Assembly (NCBI RefSeq): GCF_037975245.1
Contig: NC_092568.1
Span: forward strand, 27,772,501 to 27,836,500
DNA: 64,000 bases
Direction of reading: 5' to 3'
From: Apostichopus japonicus
Lineage: Eukaryota > Echinodermata > Holothuroidea > Aspidochirotida > Stichopodidae
Both the position numbers and the translations under genes were made by a program. The notes under the pieces were generated by a model. The model worked only from the letters and a program-made list of their open reading frames with translations. It was not told where the DNA came from and did no database searches. Shown here piece after piece: positions 22,725 to 33,919 of this stretch (positions are counted from its first letter, which is position 1; the number at the start of each line of letters is the position of its first letter).

Positions 22725-23925
22725 GTGCATATGGCAAGCCCTTTAACATTTACCTCGCAATTAGACTTAAGTCGAATACATTTCACTTAAGTGGAATACA
22801 TTCTACTTAAGTGAAATGTTATTCCACTTAAGTAAAATGTATTCCACTTAAGTGGAATTCAATATCCCTTAAGTAGAATTCCATTTCTCTTAAGTGGAAA
22901 TGGACATTTCTATTTCACTTAAGTGGATATGCCTCCCACTTAAGTGGAATTGTATTTCACTTTAGTGGAAATGCATTCCACCTAAGTGAAATTGTATTTC
23001 ACGTAAGTGGAATACATTTCCACTTAAGTGGAATACATTTCCACTTAAGCTAAATAGCCCATCTATATCACTTAAGTGGAATACAATTCCACTTAAGTGA
23101 AATGCATTTCCACTTAAGTGAAATACAATTCCACTTAAATGGAATACAATTTCACTTAAGTGGAATAATATCTTTTGCTCATCAATTTCACTTAAGTGGA
23201 ATTCTATTCTGCCAAAGTAAAATACAATTCCACTTAAGTGGAAGTGTTGATATGTGGCTTATATATAAATACAATTTAGGGTAATGTTCGGTAATGTTAT
23301 TTTGGTAATGGTATTCATCTGGTACCAGGTCAGGTATGTACGTACTCACCTTGCACGGATGTTAAGTGCTAGCTGGATCCCGATGGACAGCCGATATTCA
23401 TTGTGCACATATCGACACCACGTATCGCGGCAAGTTGTTTATAATGGCGCGCAAAGGCATGGGCAAAGTTTGGCGTTGAATGTACTAGCCAATCACATTC
23501 CACTTAAGTGGAATAGACTAGCCAATCACATTCCACTTAAGTGAAATAGACTATCCAATCACATTTCACTTAAGTGGAATTGTATTCCACTTAAGTGAAA
23601 TAGAAAGGAAATTCCACTTAAGTGGAATTGTATCCACTTAAGTTGAATACAATTCCACTTAAGTGAAATGCATTTCCACTTAAGTGAAATACAATCCCCT
23701 TAAGTGAAATAGATTAAGCTTAAGTAAGATGCAGTGACAAGTTGATGAATTCAGCTTAAGTAAAATACAATTAAGCTTAAGTGGAATGGTATTCCACTTA
23801 AGTGAAATAGAATTCCACGTAAGTTAAATAGTATTCTGCTTAAGTGATATTGAATTCCACTTAAGTGAAATGTATTCGACTTAAGTCGAATTGCGAGGTA
23901 AATGTTAAAACGGCTTGCCATACGT
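22725..23925. mobile_element. Foldback element built of CTTAAG palindromes
   Basis: The outer arms ATGGCAAGCC…TTAACATTTACCTCGCAATT (from 22730) recur as an inverse ending GCGAGGTAAATGTTAAAACGGCTTGCCAT at about 23922, followed by the palindrome GACTTAAGTC at each inner edge. Between them lie more than 30 CTTAAG sites, mostly inside TTCCACTTAAGTGGAAT-like units, plus a unique core at 23265-23485. No transposase is visible. It is best described as a foldback DNA element with satellite-like arms. Confidence 0.8.
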
Positions 23926-24324
23926 GCACTGACCTAAATGGAGTGTAACCACTCTCGATTTTGCAATTTCCCAAGATCAGGCCCGAAAAATCCCAAGACA
24001 TTCCAAGAACACTGTGCTGTATGGATTTCTAGCAATATCCAGCGATATCTAGGGATGAATATCCCAAGATCTTACCTAAACTGAAGGCAGATAGAGAATC
24101 GAAACCTTCAGTGTACTGAACTTGAAACTGCGTCTTTCGAAATGAAAAGAATGTCGGGAATTGCACAATAAACAAATCAAAGTTATTTATTTCAGTCTCA
24201 TTTCAATTATTCGAATTTGTTAAGCAAACAGCAGATATCACATCATATAAGTGAGCATGAAAATGGCGTTCCAGGATGAACAGCCTCTAAACCATGGGCG
24301 CAGATCCTGGTGCCGACAGCGGGA

Positions 24325-24462
24325 CGCGTCCCCATCAACTTTTTCTTGTCTTTTTCTTGTCAATTTTCTTGTCTTCTTGTCAATTTGTCTTGACAATTTC
24401 TTGTCTTGACAATTTGTCTTGACAATTTCTTGTCAATTTTCTTGTCAATTTGTCTTGACCAA
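24325..24462. repeat. Short tandem repeat of TTCTTGTCAATT / GTCTTGACAA
   Basis: Repeated TTCTTGTC and TTGACAATT units with internal inverse symmetry over about 135 bp. No coding potential. Confidence 0.7.
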
Positions 24463-25194
24463 TAGCTGCATTTCAAGTTCCCCTGTATTGAACCTTGGCG
24501 CAGTTAGGTCCAGCCCAGCCCCCGGTTCCCACGCCCTTGCTAACCACTGCGTCACAGCAACTGTTGAGAAATAATGCTATTTTTTTCTTCAAAATGGAAC
24601 CCAGGGAGATGTTCAAAATGCTGTACTTGTAAACAGGATAACTCAACACGTACACCTTTATTGAACTTCATATTTCAAATGGTCTTAAAATTGGCATTAT
24701 TTTCAGTGATTAATACTACATGACTCTAGGTTTGGCAGTGACTTGTGAAAATGTTTCATAGTGAAAATAAAACAATGTCATGTAACTCATTAATTATTAA
24801 AGGGGTGGCAGAGCTGCTTTTCTTGCTCAAATTGATCAAAGAATATGTCCATGTGCTCATACATAGAGCATCTGTATGTCTTTATTTCACATAGGAAGAC
24901 TGTTCTCTCTGGGTATTGAAACAGTTTGGAATATAAATTCTACATTTTTGTGTCCTTAAAAGATCTTAATTCTTTTGATTGCCTTGTTGCTAAAGTAATG
25001 GTCAAGGCAACGTTTCCTGAATCTGCATAGCTCATGTCGCAGAGCGGTTGAAAACTATTAATATACAACAACCAGTTAAAACAACAGTATCAGGCAGTAT
25101 TTTAGCACCCTCCGTTCCATTTTTGAAGAAAAAATTACGATTAAAACATTGAACACTTCTATCGCTTAGCATACAATTTCCGAGGAAACAACAC

Positions 25195-25330
25195 CGTGAA
25201 ACTGGAGAACATTTATGAATGAGAAAGGTTTGATTTGACTGCTTTGAAATAACGTATGACTGGCAAGATGCGTCGAGCGCTCTCTATCGGCCTCGTTTTT
25301 GGTCAGTTTGCAACTTCAGAGGAACAATAG
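25195..25330 (+). repeat. Copy of the hairpin-MITE centre
   Basis: GAAAGGTTTGATTTGACTGC…GGCAAGATGCGTCGAGC…AACTTCAGAGGAACAATAG matches 27825-27931, which is the loop and inner part of the hairpin element at 27600-28140. Confidence 0.65.
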
Positions 25331-25517
25331 AAACCCGAAAAAAACTTTTAAAACGAACAAAGGATTCACAAACCTTTGTTCTGCCTAAAAGATAAGCAGA
25401 ATGAAAATAAAATAAAACTGTTAGCAAACTGCTTATCCACTAGAGAGCCTGTGCAATAGAATGTGTAAAAGTTTCGATCCTGGCAGGATCTTCTTCAGAG
25501 GCTAAAAAAATAAGATA

Positions 25518-26885
25518 AGCAGAAAGTTTGGTTTATTGTAGATTTGTGTGTGCGGAATTAGCCCGATTGATACGGGAAAGGTGATTAATTTGCTCTAGGT
25601 GGGTTATGGTGCGGTTATCTATAATTCTTTCGAAAATCTTACCTAAGGCTGGGAGGAGACTAACTGGTCGATAGTTTTGAATTTTGGTGCGGTCTTTAGT
25701 TAGTTTCGGTATTAAAATCTTTTTGGCGGATTTCCATGGGGTTGGGAAATAACCCAGTGTAAGGAGTTCGTTAAATAGTGGGAAAATATGAGAGTTAATG
25801 AATATCGGAGGGGAGTTTTTAGGCATTTGGTCATTTATGTTGTCAGGACCAGTGGAGGATGCATGTTTTAGTGGCACTATACCAATTGTTTATATCTATT
25901 TTATTGAGCAGAGGAATGTTTGTGTTGAGACATCCTAATGGGTTGGTGTGAAAGCTTGTTGCATGACTGATAATTGTACGACCTATTTCGTGTTTACAGC
26001 TGATATCGAATGGGGGGCCATCGTATATATTGCATATACTTTTAAAGTACGATTCAATTAGCTTCATTTGGTCTTGAGTTTTTGTGATGAGGTTACCTAC
26101 GTTATCTCTAAGGCCTTGGTCTGTTTTACCTGTGTTTGGTGTTGTAATGGGGTTAATGTTTTTTTTTTAATTAAATTTTCCAAAAGTGTTTCGGGTTTTT
26201 ATCATTAATGATTAAATCGCAGTTGTTTTGGACGCGGTTTTGTTCATCCGCCAATATTTGTCTGTTTATTGCTATTTAAGTTGGTTAATTTGGGTTTTTA
26301 GGGTTGGGTCTCGGGAGATGATATAAGTTCTACGTAGGCGACGTCTGAGTTTCATAAGTGTAAGAATATTCTTGTTTAGTTTTCGTTTGCTGTTTAGTTT
26401 TTAAGGGACAGTGTCTTTTGAAAGTATAGAAGATATGATGGGCAACGCTGTCACAGTAATTGTCGATGTAATTTAGCTCGTTGTTTTGGTTGTTGTATTT
26501 TGGGAGTCTGTTTTATTGTAATTATACGTCAATTCGTTATTTGGTATGCAGTTGAGGTTTATGTCTAGCTCAAAAACGAGTGGAAAATGGTCACTGATTT
26601 AGTCATCTTCTAGGATTTGTATCGAATGTGTTTTAGTTGCGAGGTGATTTGAGGTTATATGGGTAGTCAAGTAGTTCTGTAATATTGTTTATTGGGTTCA
26701 TCCTAGGTTTGGTATTTTGGTTAATTATCGTTAAGTTGTATTAATCACATATTTCTAAGAGAGACTTGCTTTTTTCAGAAAAAATAATGAGGTGGGCATT
26801 TACTAGGAGTTTTTTTTCTTTTTATTAGAACATTTTTTTTTATTATATCGGTGGATATGGGCTCATTTGGGGGACTATAATCATA
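25518..26885 (-). mobile_element. Jockey-like LINE, internal fragment (copy 2)
   Basis: On the minus strand it encodes RT start motifs SSTGPDNINDQMPK, LGYFPTPWKSAKKILIPK and YRPVSLLPALGKIFERIID (25877-25533), preceded by degenerate endonuclease-to-RT linker. It is colinear with 35535-36950 of the longer copy. Both ends are truncated. Confidence 0.8.
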
Positions 26886-26991
26886 CCACCAAAGTGTCCA
26901 TTAGCTATAGGTTGCATTGAGGGTGTGTTATTCTTGCGTCAAATGGCGTACCATGGAAGGGGAGGGGGAGGGGGTTGGGTGGTCTATCTGG

Positions 26992-27360
26992 CAGTGGCGG
27001 AGCGTCCATACAGTCAGGGGGGCGGATGCCCCCCTGACGGACTCAAATGGACTGCTGGAGCCCTTTTCAGCTTTTTACCACTTTTTATTTATATGCGATT
27101 ATCGACGTTTTTAATGCGCTCTCATCTACCTATTGACATTCGCACATTTTTTTTGGCGATGACACCTATTTATTCTTCATTTATCTGCATATTAGCAAGG
27201 CCCGGAAAGGGTCATTTCCGGCGATCTAGGGAGCATCTTTATTCAAAAATTTCTCTACGCTCCGCGCCAACCCGTGGTGGCGCTCCGCTTAGATAGTGTC
27301 GAAAGCGCCCCTACAGACCATCCTCGCCCCTCTCGACCAATACCCCTAGCTCCGACACTG
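26992..27360 (+). mobile_element. hAT-like MITE (CAGTGGCGGAG ends)
   Basis: Ends are CAGTGGCGGAG and CTCCGACACTG, imperfect inverted repeats typical of hAT. The interior carries the same TGGTGGCGCTCCGCTTAGATAG block as the repeats at 670, 52190 and 61090. No convincing 8-bp duplication remains at the flanks. Confidence 0.7.
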
Positions 27361-27599
27361 CAAAAGACCCGATAGAAATACGTATTCTTTATAAGTGCAC
27401 AAGTTTGAAAAACCCCTCTTTTCAGCCCCCTCTCATGTCCTCTCTGAATCACCCATCAACATTGAAATAAGACGTGGAGTAGAAGACGCCCTTGTCTTTG
27501 TTATACACAAATTTCGTGTAATTATCTGACCGGGAAAGTCTTGTTGTTTATAGGCCTATGATTTCTACAGTTTTTCATAAATCATATATCAGGTTTTTT

Positions 27600-28140
27600 G
27601 CCCCTCCCCCACCCGCACGCCCCCACACAACACCCAATTCCAAAATAAACTTCAGATTCGTAATCAGCGTGTCGCGAACTACCAGAAAAGATACACATTT
27701 ATCGCCTTTGCGACAAAAAGTTTTTTCACCTAAAAAAACCGTAAGGGGTACGTACCTCTTGCAGTTTTTTGCCAAAATTGACCCATTTATTCATAAATGT
27801 CAAGATAAAACTCAAGATGACAAACAAAGGTTTGATTTGACTGCTTTGAAATCACGTATCACTGGCAAGATGCGTCGAGCACCCTCTTATGACACTTATT
27901 TCGCTCAGTTTGCAACTTCAGAGGAACAATAGAAAACCGAAAAACTTTTAGCGACAACAAAAGGTTTTATAACCTTTGTTCGTCGTAAAAGTTTTTCGGT
28001 CTTACTTTTCTTTGAGGTGAAAAAAAAATTGTCGCAAAAGCGATAAATGTGTATCTTTTCTGGTAGTTCGCGACACGCTGATTACGAATCTGAAGTTTAT
28101 TTTGGAATTAGGTGCTGTGTTGGGGCGTGGGGGCAAAAAA
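27600..28140. mobile_element. Hairpin MITE with about 130-bp inverted arms
   Basis: 27600-27735 (CCCCCACACAACACC, AAAATAAACTTCAGATTCG, GTGTCGCGAACTACCAG, GCGACAAAAAG) is repeated in inverse order at 28010-28140 with few differences. The spacer of about 270 bp contains a second small inverted pair (AAAACTTTTAGCGAC / GTCGTAAAAGTTTTTC). Confidence 0.8.
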
Positions 28141-28297
28141 CCTGATTTGCAGTTTTGCCAAAACTGACCAAAAATCGATCCAAAATCGATTTCACCCAAA
28201 TGACGTAACAGGGGGTAACCGATGCTCAGGAGCCCAAATTTGCAACTCCCAGGTCCATATCTGCTTCCGTGCGGGAGATACGTGGTCCCAAAGGAAT

Positions 28298-28920
28298 CTG
28301 CATAGCCCTCCAAAAGATTTTATTGATAAGATCCAAAGTACTATTTTTGATTTATTTCGAACGGGAAAACTGATAAAGTAAGGAAAATTACTATGTATAA
28401 CCCCATTGAAAAGGGGGGTTTAAAAAAATATATGTTCACAGCTTTGTTGGTGCTCTCAAAACCTCTTGGGCCAAGCGTTATTGTAATAATGCCAACACGG
28501 GGTATTGGAAGCTCTTTTATTTCATTCCTCTCTGTCGCCGTCCGGTAAAGAGTTGCTTTTTAATTATAATTTTCATGACCAGGATATTTCCTGTATTTAA
28601 AAATACCTTCATTGGACAAATTTGTATGGTTTTGAGTAAGCTTAGCTACCTTTAAGAAACCATCGGAAATTGGGTGTGCAAATCCCTAATAATTTTATTA
28701 GAATTGATAATACCATTGTTTATGACAAAAAGCTTTTACGACGCCGGTTTACTGTTCGTTAGGGATATGTTTTTGCTAGATGGGAAGCAATTGTCCAAAT
28801 AATGCTTTTCTGACCAGTCTTCTACATTGTTAAGCTATTGTATGCTTTATAGAAGACTTCCTTTCACATTGTATATTTGCACGTGAAAAAAAAACAAAAT
28901 AAATCAAATCAAATAACTAA
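28298..28920 (+). mobile_element. L1/Tx1-like LINE 3' fragment
   Basis: Broken frames read KDFIDKIQSTIFDLFRTGK, NPIEKGGLK, LGQALL…CNNANTGYWKL and YDKSFYDAGLLFVRDMFLLDG, the post-RT region of L1/Tx1-type elements, as far as I recall it. It closes with TTGTTAAGC…GAAGACTTCC…CACGTG and an AATAAATCAAATCAAAT tail. Confidence 0.7.
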
Positions 28921-29282
28921 TAATTATTTCTAAACAGTTACGGTGGTTAGTGTTATGTACTTAGAAAGTAAGACAAACTCTCTGTCTAGAATTCAACTCC
29001 CAGAGGATGTATTGTTTTGGTATTTCTTTTCCTCATTTTGCAGTTAAAATATTAGAAAAGCCTATCATTTCTCAATTAACAGTTACTGTGGCGAAGTTGT
29101 TATGTTGTATAATTTTGCATATTTATTATTGTTTTGTACAATGAAATTGTCAATAAACTGAATAAAATGAGACGTACTCCTTGTCTTGAATTCAAACACC
29201 AGAGGATGCATTTGATTTTCTATTTATTTGCCTTCTAATGTTGTGAAGATTAAATATTAGAAACGAGTATTCAATCTCAACA

Positions 29283-29361
29283 GTTCTCGTGGCGCAGTTG
29301 GTAGTGCTCTGGACTGGAGAGACAGACAAACTCCATGTCTCCGGTTCGAACCCCAGACAGC
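29283..29361 (+). tRNA. tRNA-like unit 1
   Basis: Box A TGGCGCAGTTGG and box B GGTTCGAACCC are present. D-stem GCGC pairs with GTGC. TTTT follows as a possible pol III terminator. Two bases of the acceptor (AG before CATTTT) are lost relative to the other units. Confidence 0.4.
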
Positions 29362-29441
29362 ATTTTATATTTTTGCTCTTTTACTGACTCCATTCTGGAC
29401 TTTGAAGTTTAAATATTAGAAACGAGCATTAATTCTCAACA

Positions 29442-29522
29442 GTTCTAGTGGCGCAGTTGGAAGTGCTCTGGACTGGAGAGACAGACCAACTCCATGTCTC
29501 CGGTTCGAACCCCAGACAGAGC
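29442..29522 (+). tRNA. tRNA-like unit 2
   Basis: GTTCT at the start can pair with AGAGC at the end. Boxes A and B are intact. The anticodon loop, if read CTGGAGA, would give GGA (Ser), but the stem pairs in only three of five positions. A 6-bp stem GAGACA/TGTCTC could form instead, as a long variable arm. Confidence 0.42.
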
Positions 29523-29601
29523 ATTTTATATTTTGCTCTTTTACTGATTTCATTCTGGACTATGAAGTTTAAATATTAGAAACGAGCATTAATTCTCAAC
29601 A

Positions 29602-29682
29602 GTTCTAGTGGCGCAGTTGGTAGTGCTCTGGACTGGAGAGACAGACAAACTCCATGTCTCCGGTTCGAACCCCAGACAGAGC
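29602..29682 (+). tRNA. tRNA-like unit 3
   Basis: Same structure as unit 2 and almost identical in sequence. Boxes A and B are intact and it is followed by CATTTTATATTTTG. Confidence 0.42.
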
Positions 29683-29761
29683 ATTTTATATTTTGCTCTT
29701 TTACTGATTTCATTCTGGACTATGAAGTTTAAATATTAGAAACGAGCATTAATTCTCAACA

Positions 29762-29842
29762 GTTCTAGTGGCGCAGTTGGTAGTGCTCTGGACTGGAGAG
29801 ACAGACAAACTCCATGTCTCCGGTTCGAACCCCAGACAGAGC
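29762..29842 (+). tRNA. tRNA-like unit 4
   Basis: Appears identical to unit 3 including the spacer, which points to recent duplication. Confidence 0.42.
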
Positions 29843-29921
29843 ATTTTATATTTTGCTCTTTTACTGATTTCATTCTGGACTATGAAGTTTAAATATTAGA
29901 AACGAGCATTAATTCTCAACA

Positions 29922-30002
29922 GTTCTAGTGGCGCAGTTGGTAGTGCTCTGGACTGGAGAGACAGACAAACTCCATGTCTCCGGTTCGAACCCCAGACAGA
30001 GC
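29922..30002 (+). tRNA. tRNA-like unit 5
   Basis: Same tRNA-like segment; the spacer differs slightly after the T run. Confidence 0.42.
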
Positions 30003-30082
30003 ATTTTATATTTTTGCTCTTTTACTTATTCCATTCTGGACTTTGAAGTTTAAATATTAGAAACGAGCATTAATTCTCAACA

Positions 30083-30163
30083 GTTCTAGTGGCGCAGTTG
30101 GTAGTGCTCTGGACTGGAGAGACAGACAAACTCCATGTCTCCGGTTCGATTCCCAGACAGAGC
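30083..30163 (+). tRNA. tRNA-like unit 6
   Basis: Box B is GGTTCGATTCC, which is closer to the tRNA consensus. The T-run after it is lost (CATCATGTC), so termination would differ. Confidence 0.38.
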
Positions 30164-30261
30164 ATCATGTCTGCGGTTCATGTCCAGACAGAGCCTTTTA
30201 CTTTTCTACCCTCTGGAGGGAGTGGAAGTATAAATATAAGAAACGAAGTTTCTCCAGAGGG

Positions 30262-30338
30262 AACCGAAATGGTGTAATTGGTTATTCCATCGTTCAGTAA
30301 GCGATTGGTTTGGATTGCAGCGGTTCAAGTCCCAGGTG
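30262..30338 (+). other. tRNA-like sequence outside the array
   Basis: Box A TGGTGTAATTGG and box B GGTTCAAGTCC are spaced as in a tRNA, but the stems pair poorly. It is probably a tRNA pseudogene or SINE head. Confidence 0.35.
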
Positions 30339-30349
30339 AGTATTTGCAA

Positions 30350-30575
30350 AAGGAGTTCTGACAAGTGGATGAGGTGAATCCCGAAGGTGGGCGGCCCCTC
30401 CTCCTGACAGGTGGGTAAGGCGAGTACCAAGGTGAGAGGGGGTGAAGGTGTGGACAAGGTGAGGTCGCCGCCCCCTCTCCCTGACAAGGTAAAGGCGCGG
30501 ACAAGTGGAGCTCGCCGCCACCCCCCCCCATGACAAGGTTCACTCGCGAACAAGTGGAGTTCGCCACCCCTCCCC
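30350..30575. repeat. GC-rich imperfect tandem repeat
   Basis: Repeats of TGACAAGGTGAG / GCGGACAAGTGGAG(C/T)TCGCC with CCCC blocks, period roughly 55-60 bp. The open frames here are by-products. Confidence 0.6.
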
Positions 30576-30687
30576 CCTGACTAGCTAATCGGTAGTCGGG
30601 GGAGGAGTAGTGGAGAAAATGTTTTATAAAAACGAAACAGCAGGATCCAAACAGCAGGATCTTTAAATATTTGTAAAGCTTTAGAAA

Positions 30688-30762
30688 CCAGAGTCCCACC
30701 TAATGGTCTAGTGGTAAAGGCTTTTGCATCTCAAGGTCCATGGCTCAAACTCAACCTCTGCT
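30688..30762 (+). other. tRNA-like sequence
   Basis: Box A TAATGGTCTAGTGG and a box B-like GGCTCAAACTC. The loop lacks T33, so it is unlikely to be a working tRNA. Confidence 0.3.
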
Positions 30763-30763
30763 T

Positions 30764-32308
30764 TTCCTTTTACAATACTCATGTAAAAGGAAGAAAAAAA
30801 AAGGAAAAAAAAATAAGAAAAAAGAGTGATACTTTGAAATAACTCCTTTTTTTTAATGACAAATCAGTTCATGGACAGGATATACCTTCATCCCTCCCAC
30901 CACAGTTAATACCCTTCAACTACCTGTCCAGAAACAGGTAATCCCTCATGAAATTATTATGCAAATACTAATCAAAACATGCAATACATATTTCATAAAC
31001 ATTCTTAGTGATACCTGCATCTACTATTGAGATGGTTGGGTGACAACAGACAGTTATTTTCTATAATGTGTCTATTATTTATAATATCAGCCTGGAGGGC
31101 AGTTATTTAATGATACTAAGCAGTCACATGTACATATGGGATAAGCCTATGGCCTTTTTACTTCACACTAAGTGGCTATCCAATTCACACCGGTACATTC
31201 TTTTTGGACATTTTTTTTAAAACATTTGGAAGACCATTTCAACATGAGGGGAAAATGAATTGATTTCTCCTAGATAAAAAATAATAACCCCATCTTAATT
31301 TAGCCAGACAGGGCTTGAATCCATAGGTTTGCTTGACAACAAGTTCCCAACAAAAAGGAGTTGGCCTTCCATGGCTGATTGATTATTGAGTTTACAATAT
31401 CATGGCACCCCTGCTACCATCGATAAAATTTTCTTTAACTTTCATTTATTAACTAAACCTGATTTTGAATTAATTTTAGATAACTTAATTTTTACACTTT
31501 TTGCCCTTCAGTTTGAAAAAGGAAACGATACTACCATAGAACAAACAACGTATATGTGGAAAGGTTGCTCCCTTTCATTGCTGTCTCAATCACACCCCCC
31601 CCCCCCCCGCTCCGACTACCACACCCCAAATTATATACACGAAGAGTGCATTATTGAAAGTTTCTTTAAATATAGCCTTTTCATGCAGTAAACCTGTGCT
31701 GCTGGAAACTGAAAATTCAATTCAAAGATTCTCCCTTTTTACTTTCAACACTTTCATTTCTCCTTCTCTATCCTTCGCCTCACCACCCACCCCCCCCCCC
31801 ACCCCTGGTCCTGACAACTATCATCCATGACTCCTGCCAATATCAAATTCAGTCACCTTAACATCCTCCCATAAAGTGTCAGTCAGTCAAGCACCACAAT
31901 GTTTGTAGACCAAGAAATCAACACCCGAAACCCATTTTTAAAACTCTAAAGCCCCATCAAATAAAGATGCTGTTTTTTTCTTCTTTTTCTCTAAACAAGA
32001 TAAACACACAAACACCAAATCCAAAATATATAAAATTCCAATTCCCATTTTGAATATTCTTCAAATTTGGTTTGACAAGCCACGTTAAAAAAGTGAGTGT
32101 TATTCTTTTTGGCCTTCCCCATCTTTGTGTTTGCATTGCAACAAGGTGTAGTTTTCTATACTAAAAAAAAACAAATGAAATCAAAACTTAAAAGATGATT
32201 ACAGCACATGCAGGAGAAGAGTGAGAGCCCTCCCAAATACTACCGGCTTATGTATACAAAAGACCTTTTTTCCTAAATCCTTTTTCCGACATCGTGGCAA
32301 ATCGAGAG
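30764..32308. other. Intergenic, including probable SRP68 3' UTR at its right end
   Basis: AT-rich sequence with C-runs (31597-31608, 31790-31800). No coding segment was identified. The part next to 32309 should hold the SRP68 3' UTR on the minus strand. Confidence 0.4.
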
Positions 32309-32607
32309 TTACTTTTCACCCCCGCTCCACCATCCACGCAGGAACCCACCCAGACCCCCCTGCGGGGACGATTTATTCTGTTCCAGTTTCTCGTCCAAGG
32401 AGGGTAACTCTATATGGTTCAGAGATATGTCAAAGAAGAGCGGTTTGCACGGTGACGGCTTAAAGTCCAGTGGAAATGTGGTGAAGTTGGGCTTGGCGGC
32501 CAGGTCCGGCTGGTTGGCGTTGTACCAGTCAAGCCATTCCGCCAGCGGTCGATTGTCCTTCAGACCTAGTTGCGCCATTCCTTTGCTGATGGAAGGTTCA
32601 TTGGAAT
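32309..32607 (-). CDS. SRP68: SRP68 terminal exon (C-terminus of signal recognition particle subunit)
   Basis: Encodes the last 98 residues and stop of SRP68, the 68-kDa SRP subunit that dimerises with SRP72 and binds 7SL RNA in the cytosol. The frame reads MAQLGLKDNRPLAEWLDWYN, then FPLDFKPSPCKPLFFDISLN and HIELPSLDEKLEQ, matching the vertebrate C-terminus (FQPIPCKPLFFDLALNH… PPLEDKLEQ, from memory). It ends GFLRGWWSGGEK. The acceptor GTTCATTTTTCAG places the exon start at 32607, one base into a codon, and removes the upstream ATG of the open frame. No other SRP68 exon was found within the window; the adjacent intron would contain the Jockey-like LINE. The next genes on this strand are unrelated. 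Confidence 0.9.
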
Positions 32608-33900
32608 CTGAAAAATGAACGCAGAGAGGTTCTTGGTAAGCCATGTTTTTTTTTTTAAAGTATTCTTGGGTGGAGGGTATTTTCTATGGGTGAGGATAAT
32701 CCGGAGGGTGGGGGAAGTCAATTCAATTAACTGTGAGAAACGTCATTGAATTAGGAACCACCTAAGGCCTATTCTCATCTTTGTAGTAAGTTTGTCACCT
32801 TGAGCTACGTGACAGTTCATAAGTAGGGGGGGGGGTATATTCAAGTGGAATTTGGGATTCGAATCCCTGAATAGAGAAAGTTTACAAAAACTTGTTACTT
32901 TGCAGTCATTTTTTGTTATTGATGTCACAAACAGAAATGGATACCGACTTTCTATTATTTGTAGATGACAGAGACTGGTTCAATCGCAGTCTACAAGGCC
33001 AGATAAACTCTTTATATTTTGGCTTTCAATTTCTTTATTCTGACAAATTTTGATAGTACAAAAAACGGCAGTTTTGATCGGGCTTCCTTGTGATCCCTGG
33101 ACATCATACATTCAGCTACAAGCAAAAATAACTGTTGTCTGTCCTGTCCACCACAATAATCCTATTGTAATATTTTCAGACCCTAAGGGCTAATAGGTCT
33201 CTTCCCCCCCCCCCCAAAAAAAAAAGGGGTGAAAAGGGGCGGTGCTGCTTCCAACCGAATGAATCTTTTCACTCATTGTTTAACCAAAGAGAAAAATTTG
33301 GGAAAGAAAACAACAGATTATTAATATAAAGGCCATATTTCTCTGAATCATTGTCTATGCTCTGATGGAATACATTTGTTCCAGTAGCAGGGTTCAATTC
33401 CCAGGTTCCAAATGGACACGGCAGTTTAATCTGCATTTTCCTGACGATCAGACCCAAAAGAGAACATCGATATGTCTCTCCACCGTTATCTCAAAGAAGA
33501 AACCTTTCAGAAACTCAAGGGTACTAAAGGGATTTCTTCCTTTTAAATTAACCAGGGCAAGGGACGAAATAGTTTTAGAGAATTGATTAGCAATAATTGC
33601 TCGACAATTCTTGGAAATAGCAATTAGCATTAGCAGGTACTGCATCTTTTGCTAATCAAAAGTAATATTGATTAGCAACTGGCAATTCTTGGGTAGCAAA
33701 TTGCTATGCGAACCCAGTTATTTCATCCCTGCAGGGTCCTACACAAAATTAACAGGGTAGTAACATGATGGTCTCTGCCTGATTCCCCCTCCCCCCCCCA
33801 CCCAATTTCTTTTCTTAATTTTTTGGTATCAGAGTGTCAAATTCCTCTACCTCCACCTATTGATTATTGATTAAATGAAACCAAAATCTAATCATGATGT
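32608..33900. other. SRP68 last intron (part), unique sequence
   Basis: Contains a C/A run at 33205-33229 and a box B-like GGTTCAATTCC at 33390 on the + strand, but nothing convincing as an exon. Confidence 0.35.
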
Positions 33901-33919
33901 CTTCCACATTAAGTTTTTA

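Larger units (their letters stand above)
28930..30175 (+). repeat. Tandem array of tRNA-like units, about 160-bp period
   Basis: Six near-identical units start at 29283, 29442, 29602, 29762, 29922 and 30083. Each has a tRNA-like segment and a spacer ending AAATATTAGAAACGAGCATT. Older, decayed units precede them at about 28935 and 29080-29215. A decayed partial unit follows at 30164. Homogeneous centre and decayed edges are the pattern of unequal exchange. Confidence 0.9.

Noticed and set aside
28930-30175. A CRISPR-like array
   Set aside because: The 160-bp period with conserved spacers and pol III boxes is a tandem tRNA-like array in an animal genome.
30206-30699. Three overlapping minus-strand frames rich in Gly and Pro
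   Set aside because: They lie over the GC-rich tandem repeat and the tRNA-like segment; codon use and overlap indicate no gene.
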